This document shows positions 22,774-32,920 of a DNA stretch of 64,000 nucleotides, in pieces (positions within the stretch are counted from its first letter, which is position 1; every line of letters begins with the position of its first letter). A model generated the notes under the pieces. The model searched no databases, had not been told where the DNA came from, and worked only from the letters and a program-made list of their open reading frames with translations. Made by a program: the position numbers and the translations under genes. The stretch comes from Notospermus geniculatus (lineage: Eukaryota; Nemertea; Pilidiophora; Heteronemertea; Lineidae): assembly GCA_002633025.1 (NCBI GenBank), contig NMRB01000964.1:130740-194739 (forward strand), given 5' to 3'.

Positions 22774-23355
22774 GATATGTTTTTAAGGCGGGGGGCTACC
22801 TATAGCTGAGCTCATTCCCTTGTGGCAATTAACGGAACTGGCCTTTGTGCGCTGATTCATTCACATTCAGATTAAATCCGATCACCCTGATACACTGTTT
22901 TCGAAAACCAATCTTCAGTGTACGTGCCGACCCTAAATCTTTTGTGTCCACTGCGGGTATTGTTCACCTCTGTCGCTGGTGCTTTGGTCACAAATGGCCG
23001 AACAGAGTTTACTGAAAGAGCGCGAACAGTGCAAATCTACATAACAAAGAAGTAACTTGCCACCAGTATGGAAATTTTCAAATTTCCCAAACAAGTTTTC
23101 TCTTTTTTGGACACATATATTTGAAAAAATTCTTTTGGATATTATTGCCATATGTGCATTCTAGGGCAACACGATCGCCTTTTTTGGGTAGTTGGCCGGG
23201 AATATGAAACATTTCAAAAACTGTAAATCGAGCCTTTTTTGGCATTAAATAGTTTATACCAATTAAATGGAAAGTACTTTCGTAAAAAACGGATCGTTAG
23301 GCCCTGCAGCCATCACGTCTGTATGTTACAGACTATGTGGGAAACTGATGTGTCG
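22774..23355. other. No gene seen
   Basis: Unique sequence; nothing recognised. Confidence 0.5.
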
Positions 23356-23431
23356 CACCCCAAGTCTGCAAAATTGTTTGCGAACTCAAATTTTGAGAAC
23401 TTGTTATAACTTAATTAACTCCATCGTAATT
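23356..23431. repeat. 76-bp direct repeat R, copy 1
   Basis: Identical to 23889-23964 (CACCCCAAGTCTGCAAAATT...). It lies 74 bp upstream of the S block. Confidence 0.95.
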
Positions 23432-23505
23432 GGTCAAAATGAACAATTCTTTAACAGAACGGGAGCATAAAGGTTGTAGCTAAAACATTTCGTTGAAATC
23501 AATTA

Positions 23506-23891
23506 GTTCACTATCAGCCTGAAAAAGGATTTGCGAGCCCTTTAAGTTACAGGGGCTTCGTGAAGGTACCTTATTGTCAGACTGATCTTCATTCAATTGA
23601 TGTTCATGGTCTAATTCAATGAACTGACCTGCACGTGGAAGTAAAACTACGGTATCTCCCTCGACCATCTTTGAATGAAGGTAACATCAAATTTGGAAGA
23701 AGGGTGGTCACGTTCGCCCTTCGAACGTCCGAGCCAGCCAGCAATTCAAGGTTCATTCTTAAGCACTGTTTGCTTTGAGCGGCTCAAACAACTTGATCCT
23801 GTCCTCGCTAACTACGGTTAAAGAAGCCTTGTGCAAATTCAATTAACTGTAGGTAGTTTATTTTACATTTGAGACATGGAAGAAGCAACAC
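23506..23891. repeat. Long duplicated block S, copy 2
   Basis: About 99% identical to 18094-18476. Its 3' end overlaps the second R copy by three bases (CAC), a microhomology junction. Confidence 0.92.
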
Positions 23892-23964
23892 CCCAAGTCT
23901 GCAAAATTGTTTGCGAACTCAAATTTTGAGAACTTGTTATAACTTAATTAACTCCATCGTAATT
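23889..23964. repeat. 76-bp direct repeat R, copy 2
   Basis: Identical copy of 23356-23431 placed directly after block S. Confidence 0.95.
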
Positions 23965-24067
23965 TACTTTTTGTCATGAATATGTTAGGACGCTTGTTTT
24001 CAAAGAGCGTCAATAAAGTCGGCATAGGTAGGCCCCCGCCTTAATCTAGGGGGCCTATGTGCTTTTT

Positions 24068-24178
24068 GTGGCGTTAATGTGTTAATTTATTACCGTTACA
24101 CATGTCAAAATGTACACAAAATCCACGTGTATTTGTTAAATTTGTTGTGGTTTTAAAGTGTTGAAGATTTAGAGTGTG
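24068..24178. repeat. Right arm of the inverted repeat with 22417-22541
   Basis: Complement of the left arm with substitutions and small indels (AATCCACGTGTATTTGTT, GTTGAAGATTTAGAGT). Confidence 0.75.
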
Positions 24179-25118
24179 CGCCATATTTCGGAAAGAAAAC
24201 CCACATCACTGCCCATTTCATGTCAGTTCCTTTGTGTTTCATCCATTATTTCTTAGAGATAAACCCATGTCCCTTCAACGAGTTCACCGTCTACCATGCA
24301 AGCGCTGCTGAGCGAGATAAAGGATGTTGTGTGGTACATGCGATGACACGCTGTTACCAACTCAATTTGAAACGCAATTCCCAAAATGTGTCCACCTAGA
24401 AACATTCCTAATGCTTCATCCCAATGGATATCTGTAGATAACTATCGTTCAATCTTCCAATGACTTCCATTTCAATCCAAATTCAAATTCTTTAATCTAA
24501 ATTAAACCCTGTGCGTTATTTGAAGGGGGTATCTCGCTCTCATTCTGTGTTCGAGACATAGAAATTGGATCTGAGATCCGATAGTTCATGTGAAACCAAT
24601 ATACAAACCAATACAGCGTTTGCTATAAAGCCAAATCATCGAAGCATCAAACATGTTAAACATTAGATACTTACAAAGATAAATTCGACATTGGTTTCAG
24701 AGCTCCCAAAAACCACCGCATTGGTTTTCAGATTGCATTGGCTTGATCTGAGGGATTTGAGAATTGATGCGTTCGGCCAAAGGAGATTAAGACAAATTCT
24801 CACCAATTACATTTAAAAACTATCACTGTCCTTTTGGTAGAAATGACGAGGGCTTCACCGTCTGATAAGCCCTGAGATACATGTAGGAAGCACTTCAACA
24901 AGCTTATCTTTGGATTCATGTGATGTTATAGGTAACGGCGATAACATTTCAGCTCAACCAAACATGGGGAGGGCCAGGCTTCCACAGATGCTTCTTTCAA
25001 AATTGGACAAGGAATCAGTTAAAGGGGCACGGTATGCGATCTACTACCGGTACTGCCGACGTAGAGGGAGCCACCTAGCGGCAGCAACACGAAGTACTAA
25101 AACCATTAAAAATGTACG
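24179..25118. other. No gene seen
   Basis: Unique sequence; nothing recognised. Confidence 0.5.
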
Positions 25119-26151
25119 TACCGTCTTGTTCGTATTAATATCAACACCGATTATCTCAAATATCTCATAAACCATCAAACCAATTTAAATGCGGTTTTCT
25201 GCATAAAGTCAGAAATCTTGTTGACTACAACTGGGCATCAATGTTTTTGCACAAGATTCACTTCTTCATTGCGTAATCTGTCGTTGAAAAAAGGTCCAAA
25301 AAAAAACTTTTTGGTTTCTGGATTTTTCACCAAAATTCCTTGGCTAGAATGAAGTTATGCCAAAATAAAGGTGATTTAGCAAGTTACTGTCAAAATCGGC
25401 CATTTAGTTTTTGAAAAATTGACGTTTTTGTAAAGCTATATCAACACCACTTGTCTTCCACTGCCAACAACTTATGAGACGGTCCCTATATTTCATGTTC
25501 CTTGTGTAGGCCGTCAGTGCACACAAAATCCATAGATCTATAGAACAGCCCTGAGTCCTATGTGGCAAAAGTGTTACATAATAATTTTTCAAGTGTGTGG
25601 AGGCTTTAGTGACCAATTCATGCACTGGTTAACTTCAAACAAAGATGACAAAGGCTACTAAGTTCTTTCTCAATGCCTGTTACTTTTTGCAATACAATGT
25701 CATGAATAACCAGTACAGGTCACAACATTTTTCTATGCCTATACAGTGACCCATGCATGGTGTATGGTTTGCATTATTATGTAGGGGCCGTCTCATAAGT
25801 TGTTGATAGTGGAACACAAGTGGTGTTGATATAGCTTTACAAAAACGTCAATTTCTAAAAAACTAAACGACGTATTTTGACAGTAACTTGCTAAATAACC
25901 TTTATTTTGGCATAACTTCATTCTGGTCAAGGAATTTTGGTGAAAAATCTAGAAACAAAAAAGTTTTTTTGGGGACCTTTTTTCAATGACAGATTACGCA
26001 ATGAAGAAGTGAATCTTGTGCAAAAACATTGATGTCCAGTTGTAGTCAACAAGATTTCTGACCTTATGCAGAAAACCGCATTTAAATTGGTTTGGTGGTT
26101 TATGAGATATTTGAGATAATAGGTGTTGATATTAATACGAACAAGACTGTA
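25119..26151. repeat. Large foldback: ~370-bp inverted arms, ~283-bp loop
   Basis: The left arm 25119-25498 and right arm 25782-26151 are reverse complements at about 90% by eye. GTCTTGTTCGTATTAATATC opens the left arm and its complement closes the right; CAACAACTTATGAGACGG pairs with CCGTCTCATAAGTTGTTG at the loop side. The outer right flank runs into an ACATGT repeat. No target duplication is obvious and no ORF fits a transposase. Transcription would give a long hairpin RNA. Confidence 0.93.
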
Positions 26152-26724
26152 CATGTACATGTACTAGTACATGTAGTTCATCGGATTCATTCGCCGACAA
26201 CACAGTTCTCCGTGGTGTTGGAGAGTGGCGCGTGTGGACAAAAAGTGGTAATACCGAGGGGCTTCTTTAAGGAACGGAATTTTTTCGCGGTAGTTTCAAA
26301 GGATGCGCCTTTAACTCCTTGGAAGTTATATGTCTACCTCGACTCGACTCAAAACGACCATTCCCCATTTTAATATATTTTTGAACATTTGATTTGGTTC
26401 TCAGAGATATATTTGAATTTACAAATTAGTCAACCATCATGATAGCTATCACGATTTCTCTAATTTAACCACTGGTATTAATTCATTGTTAACCCAAGCA
26501 TAAAGATTACATTGGAAAGAATAATATTCCCATTACGAATAACTGATGCTCGTCAGCTGATAAACTGAAATCGAAATAACACACAAATACGCACCAAGAA
26601 TTAAATTGTTTTATCATACTCTGATTACTATCTGTTGAACACAGGATATGGAATTTTACGAAAAAAGTACAATACATGGAGTAGGAAATAAAGACATTAC
26701 ATAAAACGCTGATACTGGCCGACT

Positions 26725-26846
26725 CGGATATTCATAAAAGGTAGCAAAAGCTCTTACATGTACTTCAAGTTTTGCAGTACATTTAAATTGGACATTGCTG
26801 TGCAAATCTTAAGTAAAAGCATTTGCTAACTTTTATGAATACCAGC
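26725..26846. mobile_element. Diverged palindromic MITE, ATTCATA/AAGTAAAAGCATTTGCTA family
   Basis: ATATTCATAAAAGGTAGCAA on the left matches the complement of the right end (AGTAAAAGCATTTGCTAAC...TTTATGAATACC). The inner sequence is shared with 5930-6053 and 55798-55912. Confidence 0.7.
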
Positions 26847-26901
26847 CATTAGTTAGGCCTACATGTATTTCCTCGTACCTGAAATACCGGGAAATGTGCG
26901 G

Positions 26902-26908
26902 TATAAAA
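26902..26908 (+). promoter_or_regulatory. Candidate TATA box of the first TRIM-like gene
   Basis: TATAAAA stands inside a block (about 26870-27245) that is conserved at 33310-33654 upstream of the second gene (shared AAATACCGGGAAATG, GTGACCAGCCA, TGGCGCATCGATTT). In the second copy the box reads AGTAAAA. The role is inferred from position only. Confidence 0.4.
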
Positions 26909-26931
26909 CGTGACCAGCCACAAAGCTGGCG

Positions 26932-27245
26932 CATCGATTTCGCTGACCAGGACCAGATTATATGATACATGTATTAATTTATGTTTCGGAAACTACTGTA
27001 AGTTTGAAAACCGCAATCAAATTTATGAAGGAAGATATAATCAGAAGACAATATTGTATCCGCCGACATCGATAATCCGTGTCTCATTCGTTTCGCTGCC
27101 AATAAGACGGCATTCCTCCTTTCTATCAAACCAGTGATTCGGGGAATCGTACAACTTCTGAGCGTTGGTACTTATTTACTCCAGTGAGGATACATACTCG
27201 ATTTTTCTCCACCAAAAGCCTGTATTCGTTAGATGACAAGTACAT
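26932..27245 (+). other. Probable 5' non-coding exon of the first TRIM-like gene
   Basis: This stretch is conserved between the two gene units and ends at ACAT/GTAAGA, a good splice donor. The matching donor in the second unit is ACAT/GTAAGT at 33655. The coding exon begins after TTTATTTTGCAG at 28125, which gives an intron of about 880 bp (27246-28125). The start of the exon is a guess from the TATA box. Confidence 0.45.
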
Positions 27246-27648
27246 GTAAGAATTATTTTGTATCTTTCTATTAGGCGTCGTAGAGTAACATCAAAACGCG
27301 AAAAAGGAGTAATGAATCCGACTGCTTGGCCATGCGAGACATTTGAAAGACATGACGTGGACTTGCAAATGTACACAATTGATCTAGGCCTAGGCAAAAC
27401 ACCTACAGGAGATAGTACAAACCTATTTCGCATTTACATATTTTTTTGCCATGGTAATTACATTGTGCCGGCTTTCGTTCGGCCTACATATTTCGTCATG
27501 TGTGTCTAATCTGTTGTGCAAAATAATGTTCGGCTATTTGTCTGCATCGGTTCCGGAACAGTAGGCCTATAGGCCTATTTACATGTACATTATGGAAAGG
27601 AGACATGTCCTGGTTCTCAACACCGACGATCAGTGGAACGCCGTATAA

Positions 27649-27819
27649 TGCCCGTTGTACACGGTAGGATTTTTTTGTACTAAAAGTTATAAATGAGGCT
27701 CATGAAGGGTGATTTCGGTCATAGGCTACCGACTGCCTTGCTGAAAGGCATTGTGAACACCCATTTAAGCCCCATTTATAATTTTTAGTACAAGAAAATC
27801 CTACCGTGTACAACGGGCA
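27649..27819. mobile_element. Palindromic MITE with TAA target duplication, in the intron
   Basis: TGCCCGTTGTACACGGTAGG and complement form long arms that continue through TTTGTACTAAAA / TTTTTAGTACAA, flanked by TAA at 27646-27648 and 27820-27822. It lies in the inferred intron of the first TRIM-like gene and is absent from the second gene's intron. Confidence 0.92.
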
Positions 27820-28141
27820 TAAGTGTCTTGATGAATATTGAAAAATAATCAAATTTGAACGTTTTTTCTTACGTACGCTTCCAATGAAACTCTCTTTTAT
27901 CCACGGATGTGAAAAGCGCGAGTAACAAGTAAATCATCTAACCGCGCATGTAAAACCCAAGTCTCAGAAACACGAGTCCAAATCTGAAAGAGCCCGTGAA
28001 AGCGATTTGGGCCAACCAGCAGAAATGGTCCCTCAAGTGGCCCCTCGACAAAATGAAGAGCTAGACATCCTAATAGTACATGTAAATGTATATTTGGGGT
28101 ATTGAACTAACCCTTTATTTTGCAGAGAGGATAAAAAAATC

Positions 28142-30226
28142 ATGGATGAGGAACCAAAGGTCTCAACACAACATGATATCTGCGTTATTTGCCTCGAAAA
28201 GCCGACAAATGCCAAGTCACTGCCATCATGTACGCACCTATTTTGTGAACGATGTCTAAATACCTACATAGAAGGACAGAAGTCGCAGGAAAGTGTGGCG
28301 TGTCCTACCTGCACAATCGTGTGTCCGATGGAAGAATTAAAGTCCGACTTGGAGGGCGTTGAAATAGATGTTTCGGAGGAAAAAACGACTTCGAAAATTG
28401 AACACTGCACGTTGTGCTCATATAAGAATCTTGAATCCAAAGCCGAGTTTTTCTGTGAGAATTGTGAAGACACCTTACTTTGTCAAGAATGCGCATCGTC
28501 TCATACTAACAAGTCACACTGGAAGCGACACAATGTGAAATCCCTTACAGCGTTCATGCGGTTCGCACATTATTGTAGAAAACATGGAAATCGACTTATG
28601 CAACTTCTGTGTTTGGACTGTGATGTAACAATTTGTGAAGTGTGTGCAGGTTTGGAACACGATGACCACGAAACCGGGGATATCAAGGCAATGATTGATC
28701 AGTTATCACATATCTGTACACTCATAGGTCATGCTGGTCCGAAAATATCCACCCTCAAGCGAAAAATTCGTGACATAAGGAAGCAAGAAGAAGGCGTCAT
28801 TGCCAGAGTCCAAGACAAAGCAGAGCAAATTAAGCAAGGAACTGACATAAGTAGGGACAACATTGTTGCATCAATTCGGGCTCAAGTTAAAGGGAAGCAA
28901 CTCGAGATGGAAATTAATAGTCTCGAGGAGGTCTTCCAAGATATCACAAAACATGGAACTGACATTTTATCAGCAGGCATTTCCAACGTGGAGCAATATC
29001 ATACCGGGTTAAACACAAGAACCACGATGGAAAAGGGAAATGTCGATACCTTGAGAAAAATTAACAATTTGGAACGTACACTTTCCACTCTTCCCGTCCC
29101 CACGTTTATTCCCAGCCGAACGACACCGACAGTGGGCCAACTTAGCTTCAATCCTGGAAACGCAGAGGTTTGCACTTTGTTGCTGGGAGGGAAATTTCAG
29201 AGAAAGCCTTGTTATAAACTGGATAATGCTTTCGTGTCGAAACAAAAAATACAAACAAAAGGCGAATTAAAGACAATCTTTTTATGTTATGAAGCGAACG
29301 GAAGCTACCAGTTAACAGTGCTCACAATGACTCCCAGCTCACCGAGGAAACTGTCTAGCACACCTGCAGGCTCAGGCAATGAGGTGCTAGCAGCCCTTCC
29401 GTTTGACAACTCTGAAATGATTACTCTAGAGTGTGGTAGACAGCAATTTATTTCGGGGATTAGAATCATACAACCCTGCATATGCAAACTTTATACTTAC
29501 GATCAAAAACAGGTAGCCGGAATGTCCTTAGCTATAGATAGTAAATATGTCCCACTCTCGCTATCCAAAACAAGGTGTGATAAATTCCTTCTTCTCTGTA
29601 AAGAGGAGACTCCGCTCCGGTACTCAATTTATTTGTTGTCAAAGGAATTCTCTGTGTTGAAAGATCCGATTCGCCTTCCCCAGCAAACAACGTCTTCCTT
29701 GGGGAAAGATAGTTTCAAAATGTGCTGCCCCGAACCAACAGATGTGGTACTTATCCACTGCAGGAATCAGGGAAAGGTCATCGCCATGTCATTGAAAATA
29801 AGACAGGGTAAATCAGGATTCTTCCTTCACGGGTCGATGGATATACCAGACCATTACATTGAAACGAAGCCTGACCTCTCAGCACCGTTGGAAGGTCACT
29901 GTATCATGGACATTTGCTGTGACGGCGGCAAGGTGTACTTGTGCACCAAAAAAGGACGGCGGACGGGACAGTCATCGGAAGCGGGGCCGATTCGCTTCTA
30001 TAAGGCCACGCTCTCATCCGAGAATAAATGGGAGTTCGTGTGTATTTCTTTGGTTGATCGATCGGGGAGGCCCTTCGACAGGCTGAAGAAGGATGAATTG
30101 CTTCACATTGGAGTTCATACTGGAACGTTCATGTGCATGGTGTGCAGCCCAATTCCAATAGATGAACTTGGACTATCGACCGAGCCTGGCGTGAACGTAA
30201 CGTGGTATCATGCTACATTACCGTAG
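28142..30226 (+). CDS. TRIM-like protein 1 (RING, two B-boxes, coiled coil), 694 aa
   Basis: Probable E3 ubiquitin ligase. The C3HC4 RING has all eight ligands: C14, C17, C30, H32, C35, C38, C54, C57. B-box 1 uses C89, C92, C105, C108, C114, C117 and His at 121/130. B-box 2 is complete: C145, H148, C157, C160, C165, C168, H173, H176. A charged helical stretch at about 185-305 is a likely coiled coil. Residues 330-694 match the paralogue at 36994 but show no B30.2, NHL or filamin motif that I can recognise. The most conserved patch is EGHCIMDICCDGGKVYLCTK. The coding region is one exon; the splice acceptor TTTATTTTGCAG ends at 28125, and the ATG has A at -3 and G at +4. In this family RING recruits E2, and B-box plus coiled coil drive assembly; the C-terminus would bind substrate (inference). 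Confidence 0.93.
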   Translation: MDEEPKVSTQHDICVICLEKPTNAKSLPSCTHLFCERCLNTYIEGQKSQESVACPTCTIVCPMEELKSDLEGVEIDVSEEKTTSKIEHCTLCSYKNLESKAEFFCENCEDTLLCQECASSHTNKSHWKRHNVKSLTAFMRFAHYCRKHGNRLMQLLCLDCDVTICEVCAGLEHDDHETGDIKAMIDQLSHICTLIGHAGPKISTLKRKIRDIRKQEEGVIARVQDKAEQIKQGTDISRDNIVASIRAQVKGKQLEMEINSLEEVFQDITKHGTDILSAGISNVEQYHTGLNTRTTMEKGNVDTLRKINNLERTLSTLPVPTFIPSRTTPTVGQLSFNPGNAEVCTLLLGGKFQRKPCYKLDNAFVSKQKIQTKGELKTIFLCYEANGSYQLTVLTMTPSSPRKLSSTPAGSGNEVLAALPFDNSEMITLECGRQQFISGIRIIQPCICKLYTYDQKQVAGMSLAIDSKYVPLSLSKTRCDKFLLLCKEETPLRYSIYLLSKEFSVLKDPIRLPQQTTSSLGKDSFKMCCPEPTDVVLIHCRNQGKVIAMSLKIRQGKSGFFLHGSMDIPDHYIETKPDLSAPLEGHCIMDICCDGGKVYLCTKKGRRTGQSSEAGPIRFYKATLSSENKWEFVCISLVDRSGRPFDRLKKDELLHIGVHTGTFMCMVCSPIPIDELGLSTEPGVNVTWYHATLP

Positions 30227-30394
30227 AACACACATTGAACGTCTCAGTGATTGCTACATGTACTTGTGCTTGTGTCACAGAGATATCTTACTGACTATAT
30301 CGCCGATACACAGTAGCACGAAAACTATCCACAACCGTTCAGAATACCGGACCTGCAGCTGTAGCACGAAAACTATCCACAACCGTTCAGAATG
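30227..30394 (+). repeat. 3' flank of TRIM-like 1 with 46-bp direct repeats
   Basis: The unit GTAGCACGAAAACTATCCAC...CAGAATRCCGG occurs at 30313, 30359 and again, split off by a MITE, at 30597. The first part of this flank (CTCAGTGATTGCTAC, TATATCGCCGA) is shared with the 3' flank of the second gene, where the repeat is single. Confidence 0.8.
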
Positions 30395-30398
30395 CCGG

Positions 30399-30582
30399 TG
30401 TAACGTTTTTCAGTGAGGCCCGTGAGCCAGTGTGATAATACAATGGGGGGGGGGGGCTACATTGACGGAATAAGCGGCGACTGGACAATGAACGACACAC
30501 AGAGAAACAGCGAGTCCGTTTCCCAGTGTGTTACGAACAATAAGAACCACACAGAAAAACGGCATCACTGAAAAACGTTACA
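30399..30582. mobile_element. MITE with CCGG target duplication inside the 3' repeats
   Basis: Ends are TGTAACGTTTTTCAGTGA and its complement, flanked by CCGG at 30395-30398 and 30583-30586. The neighbouring repeat units show the uninterrupted site (AATGCCGGACCTG), so the insertion point is unambiguous. The interior contains a run of 11-12 G. Confidence 0.85.
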
Positions 30583-30953
30583 CCGGACCTGCAGATGTAG
30601 CACGAAAACTATCCACAACCGTTCAGAATGCCGGACCTGCAGCTGTAGCGGTTTTGATGGTTAACCAGCGAGAGCAATCAAATTCGATAAAGGAGAATGA
30701 TCGTATTGTATGATGTGTGACGCCTAGAGATGTTGACGTCAACTCTCCTTTTTCGAATGGATATGTAGTACGATGTACATTGTATAAAGAAAACCTTTTA
30801 TTTTTACGTAGATGTATGCAGTACACTTTGTGGGACGTGGTCATCGTGCAACATTCTCAAATGCTGTACTTGCACCCACTTTTCAATTTGGTGCAAGTAA
30901 AATCAAAGGATTTTGCAGCAATTTTGAGTTTGGCATCAAGACAGTGATTTTAA
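30583..30953 (+). other. Remainder of the TRIM-like 1 3' flank
   Basis: Related to 39200-39420 behind the second gene (GCGGTTTTGATGGTTAAC, TGTGTGACGCCTAGA, CATCGTGCAACATTCTCAAA). It runs into the truncated third TRIM copy. No gene. Confidence 0.75.
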
Positions 30954-31426
30954 ATCAGTTATCACATATCTGTACACTCATAGAAAATATCCACCTTCAT
31001 GCGAAAAATTCTAAACATCAGGAAGCAAGAAGAAGGCGTCAGTTGCCGAAGTCCAAGACAAGGCAGAGCAAATTAAGTAAGGAACTGACATAAGTAGGGA
31101 CGCCATTGTTGCATGAATTCGGGAACAAGTCAAAGGGAAGCAAATCGAGATGGAAATTAATAGCCTCGAGAAGGCCATCCAAGATGGCCTCCTCGAAGTC
31201 ATCTTTGTTCTCATTCGATAACAAATGGGAGTTCGTGTGTATTTCTTTGGTTGATCGATCAGGGAAACCCTTCGACAGGCTGGAGAAGGACGAATTGCTT
31301 TACATTGGAGTTCACACTGGAACGTTCATGTGCATGGTGTACAGCCCCATTCACCTACGTAGATGAACTTGGGCTATCGACCGAGCCTGGAGTGAACTTA
31401 ACGTGGTATCATGGGACTTTACCGTA
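30954..31426 (+). pseudogene. Truncated TRIM-like pseudogene (third copy)
   Basis: Starts in the coiled-coil coding part (matches gene 1 from about 28697), follows it to about 31187, then jumps across a deletion of roughly 1 kb to the C-terminal coding part (matches 30006-30226), ending at the TAG at 31424. RING and B-boxes are absent. Two in-frame stops are present (CAA to TAA after GAGCAAATTAAG; TCA to TGA after GTTGCA), and small indels disrupt the frame, one near CCCATTCACCTACGTAGATG. It is closer to gene 1 than gene 2. It is a partial tandem duplicate, not a processed copy: flanking 3' sequence came along. Confidence 0.92.
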
Positions 31427-31459
31427 GAGAATACATTTAACGTCACAGGTATTACGAAT

Positions 31460-31893
31460 GCCCCAATCACACTGAGCTAGTTCTCAGTACGTTCTTGAAA
31501 ATTTTGCCGAACGGGCTCAAACTGTGTGCGAACGGAGTGGACGTAGCGGCAACTTTTTACAGTCTTTTTACGCATGGACGGGAAGGGTGCTCCAGGATAT
31601 CGAGGCATTATTTGGCCAAGGGTTACACGTTCTAGCCCGTTTTACGATTTTTTTAGGACGGGGCAGGATGTTTTGAGAACTACTTCAGTGTGACAGGCCC
31701 TTGTAGGGCGTGTAAGAACGTGTAACCCGTGGCAAATGCCTCGCTGTTCTGGAGCACCCTTCCGGTCCACGAAGTTCGTAAAATGACTGTAAAAATTTGC
31801 CACTATACGTCCACTTCGTTCGCACACAGTTTGACTCCGTTCGGCAAAGTTTTCAAAAACCTATACTTAGAACTAGCGCATTGTGACTGGGGC
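31460..31893. mobile_element. Large foldback MITE (~200-bp arms) behind the pseudogene
   Basis: GCCCCAATCACACTGAGCTA pairs with the right end (...ACTGGGGC), and pairing continues through TTTGCCGAACGG, AAACTGTGTGCGAACG, GGAAGGGTGCTCCAG and GGGTTACACGTTCT. It interrupts the 3' flank of the pseudogene: the flank resumes with GTGTCACAGAGATATC as behind gene 1. Confidence 0.9.
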
Positions 31894-32580
31894 ATAAGTG
31901 TCACAGAGATATCTCAAAGACCACATCTCCAACCCTGAGCATAAAAACATCCTAAATGAGACAAAACGTATGCATTTGTCGATATCACATTTCGTCGTTT
32001 TAAGGAAAAAGCAGTGAAATTAGAGAAATTTTCATCTACTACAAGATGATGTAAGTTTTACTGTTGGGTGACCAAAACAAATGGGTTATTTTCATGCCAG
32101 AAGTAAACTGAAATAACGTTAGGAAAAAAATTCAGTCACAACGCTCGCAGCGACGCCGTGCGGTGCAATTTCGGCGCCCTCCTCATTAGCTGCAAGTAAA
32201 ATCAAAAGGGTTTTCACAGGACTGTTGAATTTGGTATCGTCAGGATAGAAACCCGGGGTCGGAAATTGGAGAGTGTGGTCACATCACCTGAACTTATCAC
32301 CAAGAATACTGTGCCAACGGCAACGGGATGCCAGATGTTGCCAACCCGTTCCGATTCTTACAGGACCACGTGTGATGCTACTTAGATATAATACAGCTGT
32401 GGTTTGGAAAATAAATGTTCATTGTTTTCGTTTTTGTACGTGTAAATAATTATTCTTCAACTATTTATACCATTGATTAGCTATATTCGTATTCATATAC
32501 CCGAGTTTACAATGTAGTTGTTCTACAGATACAGATGCTGTGCTTTGGAAAATGAATGTACCGAACTTGTAAATTGTACG
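31894..32580. other. 3' flank of the third TRIM unit, shared with the second unit
   Basis: From about 32193 the sequence parallels 39390-39770 (GTCACATCACCTRAACTTAT, GTGCCAACGGCAACGGGA, TTGATTAGCT). A conserved AATAAA at 32410-32415 corresponds to 39669-39674. No coding potential. Confidence 0.75.
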
Positions 32581-32583
32581 TCA

Positions 32584-32766
32584 ATGGGAGCGAGCTGTCA
32601 GTGAGTTGACCAATAGGTGTCACTGCGGCCCAATTCAATGCATAGGCCTATAGCGGGCTCATTCATTCTTGATCGAGCACCAATCACGTGGCTTTTCCTG
32701 TGCATGTATTGGCCCGCTATAACTTTGCTGCAATCGTTTGGGAATACGCTCGGCTGACTGCTCCTA
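32584..32766. mobile_element. Dispersed repeat, GGAGCWGTCAG family copy 2
   Basis: Left AATGGGAGCGAGCTGTCAGT and right GGCTGACTGCTCCTATT are imperfect inverted ends; GTTGACCAATAGGTGTCACT is shared with 16335-16502 and 54733-54880. It is inserted within the degenerate GTGCTTTGGAAAATGAA repeat of the 3' flank. Confidence 0.8.
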
Positions 32767-32781
32767 TTGGAAATGCCGTTA

Positions 32782-32920
32782 GGCCCCGTTTACATAGAAG
32801 TAGGCCTATGCGGTATACGAAAACGCCCGTCAACAATGGCTTCACGGTCGGGAATCCTTTGTGAGGCCTTTGTTAACCAGCGTTTTCGTATACCGTATAC
32901 TTCTATGTATAATCGGGGCC
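32782..32920. mobile_element. Palindromic MITE, GGCCCCGTTTACATAG ends
   Basis: GGCCCCGTTTACATAGAAGT is complemented by ACTTCTATGTATAATCGGGG; TATACGAAAACGC pairs with GCGTTTTCGTATA. TTA precedes it and TCA follows (decayed TTA duplication). The centre has CAATGGCTTCACGG...GAGGCCTTTGTT, as in 22640-22770. Confidence 0.88.

Noticed and set aside
31106-31366. 86-aa ORF in the TRIM pseudogene
   Set aside because: It spans the internal deletion junction and mixes frames; a remnant, not a separate gene.
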